DNA from: Bacteroidia bacterium
GTDB taxonomy: Bacteria > Bacteroidota > Bacteroidia > Flavobacteriales > Flavobacteriaceae
Length of the DNA stretch: 64,000 nt
Assembly (NCBI GenBank): GCA_030429955.1
Contig: JAUIGO010000003.1
Coordinates: 38,502-102,501 of the forward strand
Reading direction: 5' to 3'
Within the stretch, counting starts at the first letter, position 1, and every line of letters begins with the position of its first letter. A program made the translations under genes and the position numbers. A model generated the notes under the pieces. The model was not told where the DNA came from. It saw nothing but the letters and a program-made list of their open reading frames with translations, and did not search any database. Shown here piece after piece: positions 53,992 to 62,971 of the stretch.

Positions 53992-56900
53992 ATGAGTATT
54001 TTAAATTCGGTACTTAAAGTTTTCGTTGGAGATAAATCCAAACAAGATGTAAAGGCTATCATGCCTATCGTAGAAAAAGTTAAGTCCTTTGAAAAACAAC
54101 TAGAAGCACTTTCTCATGATGAGTTACGTGCTAAAACTGAAGAATTCAAATCTAAAATAAACGAAGCTCGCGCTACTTTTGAAAATAAAATAGCTGAACT
54201 GCAAGCAGAAGCTGATGCCTCCGAAGATATTGACAGAAAAGAAGACATCTATGCAGAAATAGATGGCTTAAAAGACGAATCGTATAAAGCCACTGAAGCA
54301 ATACTCAATGACATTTTACCAGAAGCCTTTGCTGTAGTCAAGGAGACTGCAAAACGATTTGTAGCCAATGAGACCCTTACAGTATCTGCTTCAACTTATG
54401 ATAGAGAACTTTCAGGATTAAAAACATACATAACTTTAGATGACGACAAAGCCATTTGGGCCAATTCTTGGGATGCTGCAGGCAAACCCATCACTTGGGA
54501 CATGGTACATTATGATGTACAGCTTATTGGTGGTATTGCCATGCATCAAGGTAAAATTGCCGAAATGCAAACTGGTGAAGGTAAAACCTTAGTCGCAACA
54601 CTTCCTGTATATCTCAATGCTTTAACTGGACGCGGTGTTCACTTGGTAACCGTTAACGACTACTTAGCAAAACGTGATAGCGCATGGATGGCTCCTATTT
54701 TTGAATTCCATGGTTTGAGTGTGGATTGTATTGATTACCATCAACCAAATTCTCCTGCTCGTAAAAAAGCCTACAATGCTGATATTACCTATGGAACCAA
54801 CAACGAATTTGGTTTTGATTACTTACGTGATAACATGGCACATTCACCAGACGATCTGGTGCAACGTCCACATCATTATGCTATAGTAGATGAGGTGGAT
54901 TCTGTATTGATTGATGATGCTCGTACACCATTAATTATCTCAGGACCAATTCCGCAAGGCGATCGTCATGAGTTTAATGAATTAAAACCTAAAGTAGAAT
55001 CAATTGTAAGTGTTCAACAAAAATACTTAATCGGTGTTTTAGCCGAAGCCAAAAAACTAATTGCAGCTGGAGACACTAAAGAAGGAGGTTTTCAATTACT
55101 GCGTGTGTTTAGAGGAATTCCTAAAAACAAAGCGCTTATCAAGTTTTTAAGTGAAGAAGGTGTAAAGCAACTACTTCAAAAAACAGAGAACTTTTACATG
55201 CAAGACAACAACCGAGAAATGCCAAAGGTTGATGCTGAACTGTATTACGTTATTGACGAAAAGAACAATCAAATAGAACTTAGTGATAAAGGTGTAGAAT
55301 TTCTTTCTGGTGCAGATGATCCTGACTTTTTCGTCATGCCTGAAATGGGAACTGAAATTGCTAATATTGAAAAACAAGGCTTATCATCAGAAGAAGAAGC
55401 CAATCTGAAAGAAGAACTATTCAGAGATTTTGGTATAAAATCTGAACGTATTCATACACTCAATCAACTACTAAAAGCTTATGCTTTATTTGAAAAAGAC
55501 ACTCAGTATGTTGTCATGGACAATAAAGTAATGATTGTTGATGAGCAAACTGGTCGTATTATGGATGGTCGTCGTTATAGTGACGGATTGCACCAAGCCA
55601 TTGAAGCTAAAGAAAATGTAAAAATTGAGGCTGCAACACAAACCTTTGCAACCATTACGCTACAAAATTACTTCAGAATGTATCGCAAACTTGCAGGTAT
55701 GACAGGTACTGCTGTTACTGAAGCTGGCGAATTCTGGGAAATATACAAATTGGATGTGGTTGAAATTCCTACCAACAGACCTATTGCACGTGATGATAGA
55801 GAAGATTTGGTTTATAAAACCAAACGTGAAAAGTATAATGCTGTTATTGATGAAGTAACAAAACTATCTGAAGCTGGAAGACCTGTATTAATTGGTACCA
55901 CTTCGGTTGAAATTAGTGAGTTACTTGGGAAAATGCTAAGTATCAGAAAGATTTCTCATAACGTTTTGAATGCAAAACAACATAAACGAGAAGCTGAAAT
56001 TGTTGCAGAAGCTGGTAATTCAGGACAGGTTACCATTGCCACCAACATGGCTGGTCGTGGTACAGATATTAAACTATCAGACGACGTTAAAAAAGCTGGT
56101 GGTTTGGCTATTGTTGGTACTGAGCGTCATGATTCGCGTCGTGTAGACAGACAGTTACGTGGTCGTGCTGGTCGTCAAGGAGATCCAGGAAGTTCTCAAT
56201 TTTATGTGTCTCTAGAAGATAATTTAATGCGTCTATTTGGTAGTGAGCGTATTGCAAAAATGATGGATAGAATGGGCTTGGAAGAAGGTGAAGTGATTCA
56301 GCATTCCATGATTTCAAAATCTATTGAGCGCGCTCAGAAAAAAGTAGAAGAAAACCAATTTGGTGTTCGTAAGCGATTATTGGAATATGACGATGTCATG
56401 AATGCGCAACGTGAGGTGGTTTACAAACGTCGTTACAATGCCTTGTTTGGAGAACGTCTTGGTGTAGATTTAGCCAATATGATTTTTGATACTTCAGAAA
56501 TCATTGCCGAAACCAACAAAGATGCGAATGACTTTAAAAACTTTGAGTTTGAACTGATTCGTTATTTCTCAATGAGCTCGCCAGTTACCCAAGAGGAATT
56601 TGGCAAAATGGATGCGAAAGCCTTGGCTTCAAAAGTGTACACTACAGCTTTTAAACATTATAAAGATAAGATGACCAGAAATGCAGATTTAGCATTTCCT
56701 GTCATTCAAAATGTATACGAAACACAGCGTGATAAATTCAAGCGTATCGTGGTACCGTTCACTGATGGTGTAAAAACACTACAAGTGATTACAGATCTTG
56801 AGAAAGCCTATGAATCTGGCGGAAAGCAATTGGTTACAGACTTTGAGAAAAACATCTCATTAGCCATTATTGACGATGCTTGGAAAACACATCTTCGTAA

Positions 56901-57345
56901 AATGGATGAGTTGAAGCAATCGGTTCAATTAGCCGTTCATGAGCAAAAAGATCCTTTATTAATTTACAAGTTTGAATCGTTTGAACTGTTTAAAACGATG
57001 ATTGACCAAGTGAATAAAGATGTGATTTCATTCTTATTTAAAGGTGAAATCCCTCAGGAAACAGCTAATGTGATTCAAGAAGCAAAAGCAAGACGTAGAG
57101 AAAATTTGGAAACCAAAAAAGATGAGATTCCAAATATGGATGAACGTTCAGCAGAAGCTAGAGCTGCTGGTAACACACAACGTCAGCAACAAGTGGTTGA
57201 GACTATTGTAAGAGAACGACCAAAAATTGGACGTAATGATCGTGTAACGATTAAGAATGTGATGAGTGGTGAAAATAAAACCCTAAAATACAAACAAGCA
57301 GAACCATTGATTACTAAAGGTGACTGGGTTTTGGTGGAAGATTAA
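53992..57345 (+). CDS. secA: Protein translocase subunit SecA
   Basis: This 1117-residue ATPase motor drives preproteins through SecYEG at the inner membrane. Seen are Walker A MQTGEGKTLVATLPVYLNAL, TYGTNNEFGFDYLRDNMA, DEVDSVLIDDARTPLIISG, MAGRGTDIKL and RQLRGRAGRQGDPGSSQFY. The C-terminal scaffold includes QFGVRKRLLEYDDVMNAQR. It is about 200 residues longer than the E. coli enzyme, as in other Bacteroidota, with extra helical segments near residues 330-480. The C-terminus (GDWVLVED) has no CxC zinc motif for SecB or lipid contact. Confidence 0.97.
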   Translation: MSILNSVLKVFVGDKSKQDVKAIMPIVEKVKSFEKQLEALSHDELRAKTEEFKSKINEARATFENKIAELQAEADASEDIDRKEDIYAEIDGLKDESYKATEAILNDILPEAFAVVKETAKRFVANETLTVSASTYDRELSGLKTYITLDDDKAIWANSWDAAGKPITWDMVHYDVQLIGGIAMHQGKIAEMQTGEGKTLVATLPVYLNALTGRGVHLVTVNDYLAKRDSAWMAPIFEFHGLSVDCIDYHQPNSPARKKAYNADITYGTNNEFGFDYLRDNMAHSPDDLVQRPHHYAIVDEVDSVLIDDARTPLIISGPIPQGDRHEFNELKPKVESIVSVQQKYLIGVLAEAKKLIAAGDTKEGGFQLLRVFRGIPKNKALIKFLSEEGVKQLLQKTENFYMQDNNREMPKVDAELYYVIDEKNNQIELSDKGVEFLSGADDPDFFVMPEMGTEIANIEKQGLSSEEEANLKEELFRDFGIKSERIHTLNQLLKAYALFEKDTQYVVMDNKVMIVDEQTGRIMDGRRYSDGLHQAIEAKENVKIEAATQTFATITLQNYFRMYRKLAGMTGTAVTEAGEFWEIYKLDVVEIPTNRPIARDDREDLVYKTKREKYNAVIDEVTKLSEAGRPVLIGTTSVEISELLGKMLSIRKISHNVLNAKQHKREAEIVAEAGNSGQVTIATNMAGRGTDIKLSDDVKKAGGLAIVGTERHDSRRVDRQLRGRAGRQGDPGSSQFYVSLEDNLMRLFGSERIAKMMDRMGLEEGEVIQHSMISKSIERAQKKVEENQFGVRKRLLEYDDVMNAQREVVYKRRYNALFGERLGVDLANMIFDTSEIIAETNKDANDFKNFEFELIRYFSMSSPVTQEEFGKMDAKALASKVYTTAFKHYKDKMTRNADLAFPVIQNVYETQRDKFKRIVVPFTDGVKTLQVITDLEKAYESGGKQLVTDFEKNISLAIIDDAWKTHLRKMDELKQSVQLAVHEQKDPLLIYKFESFELFKTMIDQVNKDVISFLFKGEIPQETANVIQEAKARRRENLETKKDEIPNMDERSAEARAAGNTQRQQQVVETIVRERPKIGRNDRVTIKNVMSGENKTLKYKQAEPLITKGDWVLVED

Positions 57346-57349
57346 TTTT

Positions 57350-57369
57350 ATTCCTGCGCAGGCAGGAAT
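57350..57369. repeat. attcctgc...gcaggaat palindrome
   Basis: attcctgc, loop gcag, gcaggaat is a perfect 8-bp inverted repeat 4 bp after the secA stop. It is probably a dispersed repeat unit rather than the terminator, which follows at 57385. Confidence 0.6.
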
Positions 57370-57384
57370 CTCATAATAGTAAAT

Positions 57385-57414
57385 CCCAAAGTTAATCGCT
57401 TTGGGTTTTTTTTT
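57385..57414 (+). terminator. secA terminator
   Basis: cccaaag, loop ttaatcg, ctttggg and then nine T. A clear Rho-independent hairpin. Confidence 0.85.
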
Positions 57415-57439
57415 GAAGTAAAAAGAATTGATTGATGAG

Positions 57440-57460
57440 ATTCCCTTCTTTCAAGGGAAT
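57440..57460. repeat. Palindrome ttccctt...aagggaa
   Basis: attccctt, loop, aagggaat lies immediately beyond the 3' end of the repeat-protein gene. It is nearly the same design as the palindrome at 41491-41510, so a dispersed repeat family is likely. It could also help terminate the leftward sigma-factor operon. Confidence 0.5.
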
Positions 57461-57461
57461 G

Positions 57462-58964
57462 CTATTGCATCACAATAGTACTATACTTGGCATTAATGAC
57501 AATGGTTTTACCACTGCTTAGATTTCCAGTTGAAAATGAAGAAGCATTCTCTTTATCTGTTTTCTTTGGGTGCTTAAATCGTGAGCGACTGCCTTGGTAT
57601 TGTAGATTGTAATCTGTTTTTGGTAATTTAATTTTAGCGTCACTGTTTTCTAAAACTATATTTAAACTGTTAAAAGAATCTACAATATTATGAATGGTTA
57701 ATTCTCCAAAACTACCATTGATAATTGAGTTACCTCTTAAGAAATCAATATTAATATCTGACGAATTTGATTGTAGCATTAAGGTTTTTACATTTTTAAG
57801 CAATGCATCATCAACATATCTCAACTTTAACTCGCCAGCATCCCAATGATTGACCAACACTGGAGAATAAGAGGCACTGATGGAAGTATTACTTCCATCA
57901 ATGCGTTCTGCCAATAAGCTTGAGTGTGATAAATCTGCCTTAAGATTATAAATTACCGAAGCAAATTTAAGTTCACCATGCCTTACGTTCACTTTCATTT
58001 TCGTGTCTTTAGGCATTTTGATTTTTATGGTCTTTTTTACTTTATTGTTTCGCTTTTCCATGTCTTCAAAACGCTTTTCAAGTTCATCTTCTTTACCTTC
58101 CCATTCTTTTTCAAATGCTTTCATGCGCTCTTCAATAACCTTGCCTTTTTCTTCCCATTCCTTTCCGAATTTTTCACCAAACTCTTCACCCCATTTTTCC
58201 ATGTCTTCAGCCCATTTACCATCGAATTTTTTGCTGAATTCTTCGCCCCATTTCTCCATGTCTTTGCCAAATTTGTCGCCAAATCTCTTACCAAATTCCT
58301 CTCCCCATTTTTCCATGCGAACGGAATAACCATCCCAATCTACTTTTGAGAATTCTCGAGCCCATTTTTTCATGTCTTCCTTATAACCCTTACCATACTT
58401 ATCTTCAAATTCTTGGCTCCACTTCTCTAAATAAGGCTCGCCTTCTTTTTTATACTTCTCGACATCAAATTGTACATTATGCACACCATCTGGTAACTCA
58501 GGAAGTTCTGGTAATTCTGGCATTTCTGGAACCTCGATATTCATTTCAGGAAGCTCTGGCATTTCAGGCAATTCAAAGTCTATTTCTGGTATATCCGGAA
58601 TATTTAAATCTCTTAGCATCTCCAATCCGCTAAAATCAAAGTTAAAATTCCAATTACCTCCAAAGCCACCAAAAGTTTCAATGGTAACATTAGCTCCAGA
58701 GCCTTCAATGTCTAAGTCCCAAGAATCCAATACTTTTTGTAGGTCTTCTTTAGACAACTCGCTACTTTCAACAAAGGCTTCAACTTGTATTTTGTTACTG
58801 TCCCAAGTACTAATTTCAATGTTGGTATGGGTTGTGTTTAAATTTAACGTAACATCTTTATTGGCATTTACTGTCTTGTTTAGTTTTTCCAACTTCTGCT
58901 GAGCTGATAAACTAAAGACGCCTAAAAAAGCAAGTGTTAATGTTATTATTTTATACGTGTTCAT
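57462..58964 (-). CDS. Exported protein with 19-residue Trp repeats (effector gene of an ECF sigma operon)
   Basis: This 500-residue protein has a signal peptide (LTLAFLGVFSLSAQ). An N-terminal beta segment (DVTLNLNTTHTNIEISTWD, about residues 35-105) and a C-terminal beta region (about 320-500, with LSHSSLLAERIDGSNTSIS) resemble the strand-repeat DUF4097-like proteins. Between them lie a Pro-Glu-rich stretch (residues 121-157, PELPEMNIEVPEMPELPELP) and five tandem 19-residue units starting at Trp182. The very regular charged helices with Trp and Phe suggest a surface filament or membrane-contacting rod. It lies 18 bp after the anti-sigma gene, so it is probably the output of that system. I know no function for it. 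Confidence 0.6.
   Translation of the reverse strand: MNTYKIITLTLAFLGVFSLSAQQKLEKLNKTVNANKDVTLNLNTTHTNIEISTWDSNKIQVEAFVESSELSKEDLQKVLDSWDLDIEGSGANVTIETFGGFGGNWNFNFDFSGLEMLRDLNIPDIPEIDFELPEMPELPEMNIEVPEMPELPELPELPDGVHNVQFDVEKYKKEGEPYLEKWSQEFEDKYGKGYKEDMKKWAREFSKVDWDGYSVRMEKWGEEFGKRFGDKFGKDMEKWGEEFSKKFDGKWAEDMEKWGEEFGEKFGKEWEEKGKVIEERMKAFEKEWEGKEDELEKRFEDMEKRNNKVKKTIKIKMPKDTKMKVNVRHGELKFASVIYNLKADLSHSSLLAERIDGSNTSISASYSPVLVNHWDAGELKLRYVDDALLKNVKTLMLQSNSSDINIDFLRGNSIINGSFGELTIHNIVDSFNSLNIVLENSDAKIKLPKTDYNLQYQGSRSRFKHPKKTDKENASSFSTGNLSSGKTIVINAKYSTIVMQ
58137..58421 (-). repeat. Five tandem 57-bp (19-codon) repeats
   Basis: Units begin at Trp182, Trp201, Trp220, Trp239 and Trp258 of the exported protein, exactly 19 residues apart, with consensus W-G-E-E-F-G-K-x-F, then D-M-E-K at the end. 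The first two and the last are more diverged. They are probably amphipathic helices. Confidence 0.85.
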
Positions 58965-58982
58965 TTTTTGATTTTTTAATAA

Positions 58983-59549
58983 TTAAACTTGAGTTTCTTC
59001 AAGTTCATTAGGTTCATTGTTTAGTTCGTTTAATTTTTCTTTAAGTCGATACAATAAATTCAAACGAAATTTCAAATTATCAATTAAGGCATTAATGGTT
59101 CGCTCTGTTGGTCCAGAAGTAATTAACTCATTAGAGAGTACGTTGTACTCGTTATTGAGTTCTTCCAATTGACTTAAGTAACCATCAAACATTTCTTTAT
59201 TTTCTGATGTGACTTTCATTTCAGAGAGTTCCAAATTAATATTAGCCAGATAGTAATCTTCAACCTTTTTTAACTGTGGTGAAATTTCACCTAAAGGCGA
59301 AGTTTTAACCACTTCTGCTGGTGTTTCAATTTCAACAGGTTGGTTGAAATACTTATACGCTCCAAAGCTTAACCCAATTAAAATAACCACACTTGCGGCA
59401 ATATTCAAGAAAGAAAATAGTGGTCTGGAGCTTTGTTTTGGCAATTCTCTGTCTAATTTCTCTAGAAATCGCGCTTCATGTCCTTTAGGCATTTTTTGGT
59501 TGCCTACTTTAGGTTCTTCTTTAAATAGTTTTCTAATATCTTGTGCCAT
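58983..59549 (-). CDS. Probable anti-sigma factor, single-pass membrane protein
   Basis: This protein has about 188 residues and starts at 59549 (MAQDIRKLFKEE). It has a short cytoplasmic part (about 45 residues), one membrane helix (FLNIAASVVILIGLSFGAY) and a helical periplasmic part with heptads (LKKVEDYYLANINLELSEMK, and NALIDNLKFRLNLLYRLKEK). It overlaps the ECF sigma gene by 17 bp, the usual sigma/anti-sigma arrangement. The N-terminal part lacks the zinc HxxxCxxC motif, so this is a non-ZAS anti-sigma factor by position only. Confidence 0.7.
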   Translation of the reverse strand: MAQDIRKLFKEEPKVGNQKMPKGHEARFLEKLDRELPKQSSRPLFSFLNIAASVVILIGLSFGAYKYFNQPVEIETPAEVVKTSPLGEISPQLKKVEDYYLANINLELSEMKVTSENKEMFDGYLSQLEELNNEYNVLSNELITSGPTERTINALIDNLKFRLNLLYRLKEKLNELNNEPNELEETQV

Positions 59550-60087
59550 TATGTGCAACTTTTAATAATTCTTTTAATTTCGCTTTACCCCTTGATAATT
59601 GTGTTCTGGATGCAACTTCTGTTATGTTTAGTATCTCGGCAATTTCCTGATGGTCATAACCTTCAATTAAATACAACATCACTACATACTGGTATTTATC
59701 TGGTAACTGATAAATTGCTTTTTTTACTTCGTCTAAAGTAATTGCATCATCTACTAACCATTCGTCTTCATAATCGCTATCGACTACCTTCAGGTGCACC
59801 TCATCTAATTCTAACATTTGTTTTTTAGATTTAAGTAAATCAATGCTTTTATTTATGACGATTCGTTTTAACCAAGCTCCAAAAGTGACTTCCGCTTTGT
59901 ATTGATGTAGTTTTGAAAAGGCCTTAATGAAAGCTTCTTGTACAACATCTTCAGCTTCCATTGTGTCCTTAACAAAACGCATTGCTACAGTAAACATCCC
60001 ATCGCAATATTGATTGTACAACTGCAATTGCGCTTTTCGGTCGTTTTGCTTACACTTCTCAACAATATCAATTGTTAACGTATTCAC
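59533..60087 (-). CDS. ECF RNA polymerase sigma factor
   Basis: This 184-residue cytoplasmic protein has region 2 (LYNQYCDGMFTVAMRFVKD, then EAEDVVQEAFIKAFSKLHQY) and region 4 (LPDKYQYVVMLYLIEGYDHQ, then EIAEILNITEVASRTQLSRG), the two domains of group IV sigma factors. There is no region 1.1 or 3. It is encoded first in a three-gene unit with the membrane anti-sigma factor and the exported repeat protein, so it likely switches on an envelope response and its own operon. No promoter matching the housekeeping consensus was found in the 209-bp upstream gap, which agrees with self-control. Confidence 0.92.
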   Translation of the reverse strand: MNTLTIDIVEKCKQNDRKAQLQLYNQYCDGMFTVAMRFVKDTMEAEDVVQEAFIKAFSKLHQYKAEVTFGAWLKRIVINKSIDLLKSKKQMLELDEVHLKVVDSDYEDEWLVDDAITLDEVKKAIYQLPDKYQYVVMLYLIEGYDHQEIAEILNITEVASRTQLSRGKAKLKELLKVAHNGTRY

Positions 60088-60265
60088 TTAATTTTGTTTT
60101 GGTTAGGTCATTGTAACAGATACTAAAATGCATTTTAACATCTTAATTACACCCTAAAGACGATACTAAAAAATGATTGTTGCAAAAAGGTAGATATTTT
60201 TTTGCCTTAGTGTAACAAATTTTAACAAATTAACGTTTCTTTAAAAAAAAGCGCTGTCTAATATT

Positions 60266-60273
60266 TATCTTTG
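60266..60273 (+). promoter_or_regulatory. -7 element upstream of the DUF2911 gene
   Basis: TATCTTTG matches TAnnTTTG, 23 bp before the ATG. No TTG is found at -33. Confidence 0.5.
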
Positions 60274-60296
60274 TACCTACGAATTTAATTGCTATT

Positions 60297-60851
60297 ATGA
60301 ATTTATTTTTAAAACGATTGGTTATTCTTTTAACCATATTGGCTGTTGGAATTTTTATATACTCTTATTTAAATGGAGGCATTTTTAAAAAGCCTTTAAG
60401 CCCAAAAGATACGGTTGAATTTAAGTTGAACGATTTAGAGCTCGAAGTATTTTACAACAGACCCTCTAAACGTAATCGTGATATTTTTGGTGGACTTGTG
60501 GCTTACAATCAAGTATGGCGAACAGGCGCCAATGAAGCTACCACTTTTGAAACCAATCAAGCACTTAAGATTGGTAACGATTATTTACCAGCAGGAAAAT
60601 ACACCCTTTGGACCATTCCAGGAGAAAATACTTGGGAAGTGATTTTTAACGGCAAACAATATCCTTGGGGAGTTAATGATGCCATGCAACCTATGAGAGA
60701 ACCAGATTATGATGTACTGAGTATTACTGTTCCTGTGCAAAAACTAGACACTCCTGTAGAAGAATTCACCATTGCTTTTGATAATTCAACAGATAACTTA
60801 TCTTTAACCATGGCTTGGGACACGACAAAAATTGTCGTTCCGTTAAAATAG
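60297..60851 (+). CDS. DUF2911 membrane-anchored protein
   Basis: This 184-residue protein has an N-terminal membrane helix (RLVILLTILAVGIFIYSYL). The DUF2911 domain follows: LELEVFYNRPSKRNRDIFGG, VWRTGANEATTFETN, LPAGKYTLWTIPGENTWEVI and a final WDTTKIVVPL. DUF2911 proteins of Bacteroidota are exported and of unknown role. It is followed after 7 bp by the MeaB gene, so the two may share a transcript from the -7 element upstream. Confidence 0.88.
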   Translation: MNLFLKRLVILLTILAVGIFIYSYLNGGIFKKPLSPKDTVEFKLNDLELEVFYNRPSKRNRDIFGGLVAYNQVWRTGANEATTFETNQALKIGNDYLPAGKYTLWTIPGENTWEVIFNGKQYPWGVNDAMQPMREPDYDVLSITVPVQKLDTPVEEFTIAFDNSTDNLSLTMAWDTTKIVVPLK

Positions 60852-60858
60852 TGCTGTT

Positions 60859-61929
60859 GTGGGCAAACAAAATAAATCGGCTTTAAGTGAACAAGATGGC
60901 GTTTCGCAAAACGAAATGACCAGTTCGTCTTCTATTGAGTCGATCAAGCAAAAACGAAAAACGCAACCTTCTGCTGAAGATTTAATCGCTGCTATTTTAA
61001 AAGGTGATATTACTGCTTTAAGCCGAGCCATTACTTTGATTGAAAGTAAAAGTGCTGCTCATTTAGAAAAAGCAAATACCATTATTAAAGGTTGCTTACC
61101 TCATGCCAACAAATCCATTCGAATTGGTATCACTGGAGTTCCAGGTGTTGGAAAAAGCACGTTTATTGAAACCTTTGGAATGCACTTAACAAGATTAGGT
61201 AAAAAAGTCGCTGTGCTAGCTGTTGACCCAAGTAGTTCAATTACAAAAGGTAGTATTCTTGGCGATAAAACGCGAATGGAAGACTTGGTAAAAAATGAGC
61301 ATGCATATATAAGACCTTCCGCTTCTGGCGATTCTTTAGGTGGTGTGGCAAGGAAAACCAGAGAAACCATCATTTTATGTGAAGCAGCTGGTTTTGATAC
61401 CATTATTATTGAAACTGTTGGTGTTGGACAAAGTGAAACTGCTGTACACAGTATGGTAGATTTCTTTTTACTGCTTAAACTTGCTGGAGCTGGTGATGAA
61501 CTTCAAGGCATTAAACGCGGAATTATGGAAATGGCTGATGCCATAGTCATTAACAAAGCTGATGGTGACAATGTAAAAAAGGCTAAACTGGCTAAAGTAG
61601 AATTTAACAGAGCCTTGCATTTATATCCTGAAAAAGCAACTGGTTGGCAACCTAAGGTAAGTTTGTGTAGTGCTTTACACAATGAAGGTATTACTGAAAT
61701 CTGGGAACTTATTGAGAAATACGAAAATCTCACTAAAAGCAATCATTATTTTGTACACAAACGCAACGAGCAAAATAAATTTTGGCTGATGCAGACTATT
61801 GAAGATCGCTTAAAATCGAATTTCTTTACCAATAAAAAAATTAAAGAAGCACTCCAACAACAATTGCAACTCATTGAAGCCCATCAAACAACCCCTTTTG
61901 CTGCTGCAGAATATTTATTGAGTCTATAA
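60859..61929 (+). CDS. meaB: Methylmalonyl-CoA mutase-associated GTPase MeaB
   Basis: This 356-residue cytoplasmic G-protein chaperone loads and protects adenosylcobalamin in methylmalonyl-CoA mutase. It starts with a GTG. Features are GITGVPGVGKSTFIETFG (P-loop), VLAVDPSSSITKGSILGDKT, the IRPSASGDSLGGVA switch region, ETVGVGQSETAV and VINKADGDN. The mutase genes are not in the window, but the cobalamin adenosyltransferase gene at 52909 is. Its end overlaps the convergent SDR gene by 6 bp. Confidence 0.95.
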   Translation: MGKQNKSALSEQDGVSQNEMTSSSSIESIKQKRKTQPSAEDLIAAILKGDITALSRAITLIESKSAAHLEKANTIIKGCLPHANKSIRIGITGVPGVGKSTFIETFGMHLTRLGKKVAVLAVDPSSSITKGSILGDKTRMEDLVKNEHAYIRPSASGDSLGGVARKTRETIILCEAAGFDTIIIETVGVGQSETAVHSMVDFFLLLKLAGAGDELQGIKRGIMEMADAIVINKADGDNVKKAKLAKVEFNRALHLYPEKATGWQPKVSLCSALHNEGITEIWELIEKYENLTKSNHYFVHKRNEQNKFWLMQTIEDRLKSNFFTNKKIKEALQQQLQLIEAHQTTPFAAAEYLLSL

Positions 61930-62865
61930 AAAATTCTCCTTATACCAATTCACTTGATGCCTAACACTTTCTAACAATGTGGTTTGCGGATTGTAATTAA
62001 GCAAACGCCTAGCTTTATCAATATTGGCTTTGGTTCGCGATTGATCTCCTGCTCGTTTTGGCACTACCTTGATGTTAATGGATTTGCCAAGTATTTTTTC
62101 AACCGCTTCAATACCTTCCTGTGTGGTATGTTCTACTTCTGTACCAAGGTTAATGACTTCGCCATCAACTTTAGCTTCATTTCCAATAACACTTACAACA
62201 CCATCAACAATATCGCCTACATAAGTAAAACTTCTTAAATGCTTGTCACTGCCTTGATAAAGCGGAAACGCTTTGTCATTTAATCCACAGTCAATTAGTT
62301 TGGTGTACATTTTTTCAGGACGTTCTCGAGGCCCAATCACTGAATACAATCGCAATGAACAAGCTTTCATTTGCTGCTCTCTACTCTTTTGAAGCACCAA
62401 TTGCTCTGCTGCTAATTTGGTCACGCCATAATGTGATGCGGGTTTTACGGCAACGCTTTCCGGAAACGTGGCTTCCAAACCGTAAATAGACGAGGTAGCA
62501 ATATTTACAAATAGTTTTAAGTCTTTACATTGCAAAGCATAATCAACCAAGTTTTTGGTCGCTATGACGTTGTTGGTAAAATAGTCTTCAAACGATGAGG
62601 TAGCAGAAATTCCTGGTTGTGCCGCAAAATGGAAAATATAAGAAATATCGTTAGGCAATACTGAAGTTAAATCAGTATCTCTAAGATCTTTTTTAATGAT
62701 CTTAACACCTTTATCTTCCAATGACTTTGCGTTTAATTGTTTTAAGTCTAAACTGTAGTAGTCATTAAAATTATCGACACCTATTACCTTATGCCCTAAA
62801 TCATGCAATCTTTCTGCAGTATGTGAGCCAATAAAACCTGCAATACCTGTAACTAAAATATTCAT
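61924..62865 (-). CDS. Extended SDR, NAD-dependent nucleotide-sugar epimerase
   Basis: This protein has about 313 residues and starts at 62865 (MNILVTGIAGFIGSHTAERL). Seen are VIGVDNFNDYY, FHFAAQPGISATSS, TSSIYGLEATFPES, the catalytic YGVTK and RLYSVIGPRERPEKM. The pattern is that of CapI-like UDP-glucuronate 4-epimerases and related enzymes, and the exact substrate is open. It lies next to a glycosyltransferase/LAB_N pair in divergent orientation, consistent with envelope glycan synthesis. Confidence 0.85.
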   Translation of the reverse strand: MNILVTGIAGFIGSHTAERLHDLGHKVIGVDNFNDYYSLDLKQLNAKSLEDKGVKIIKKDLRDTDLTSVLPNDISYIFHFAAQPGISATSSFEDYFTNNVIATKNLVDYALQCKDLKLFVNIATSSIYGLEATFPESVAVKPASHYGVTKLAAEQLVLQKSREQQMKACSLRLYSVIGPRERPEKMYTKLIDCGLNDKAFPLYQGSDKHLRSFTYVGDIVDGVVSVIGNEAKVDGEVINLGTEVEHTTQEGIEAVEKILGKSINIKVVPKRAGDQSRTKANIDKARRLLNYNPQTTLLESVRHQVNWYKENFL

Positions 62866-62943
62866 TGTTGTATTTTGATGCTGCAATTTAACATCTTTTT
62901 TATATTTAAAAAGTAGTATTCGTTAATGTTAATTAAAAAAGAA

Positions 62944-62951
62944 TATTTTTG
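62944..62951 (+). promoter_or_regulatory. -7 element upstream of the GT2-LAB_N operon
   Basis: TATTTTTG fits TAnnTTTG, 20 bp before the ATG. Near the -33 position only TTA is found. Confidence 0.5.
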
Positions 62952-62971
62952 CACTTACTAACTAAGCATCA

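Noticed and set aside
53709..54062. Minus-strand frame of 117 codons over the DUF2795 gene and secA start
   Set aside because: It covers two well-supported genes, a promoter and a terminator and has no family pattern.
57978..58349. Two overlapping open frames of more than 100 codons on the plus strand opposite the Trp-repeat gene
   Set aside because: They are antisense shadows of the 57-bp repeats; their Phe/Ser-rich periodic translation mirrors the repeat and there is no promoter.
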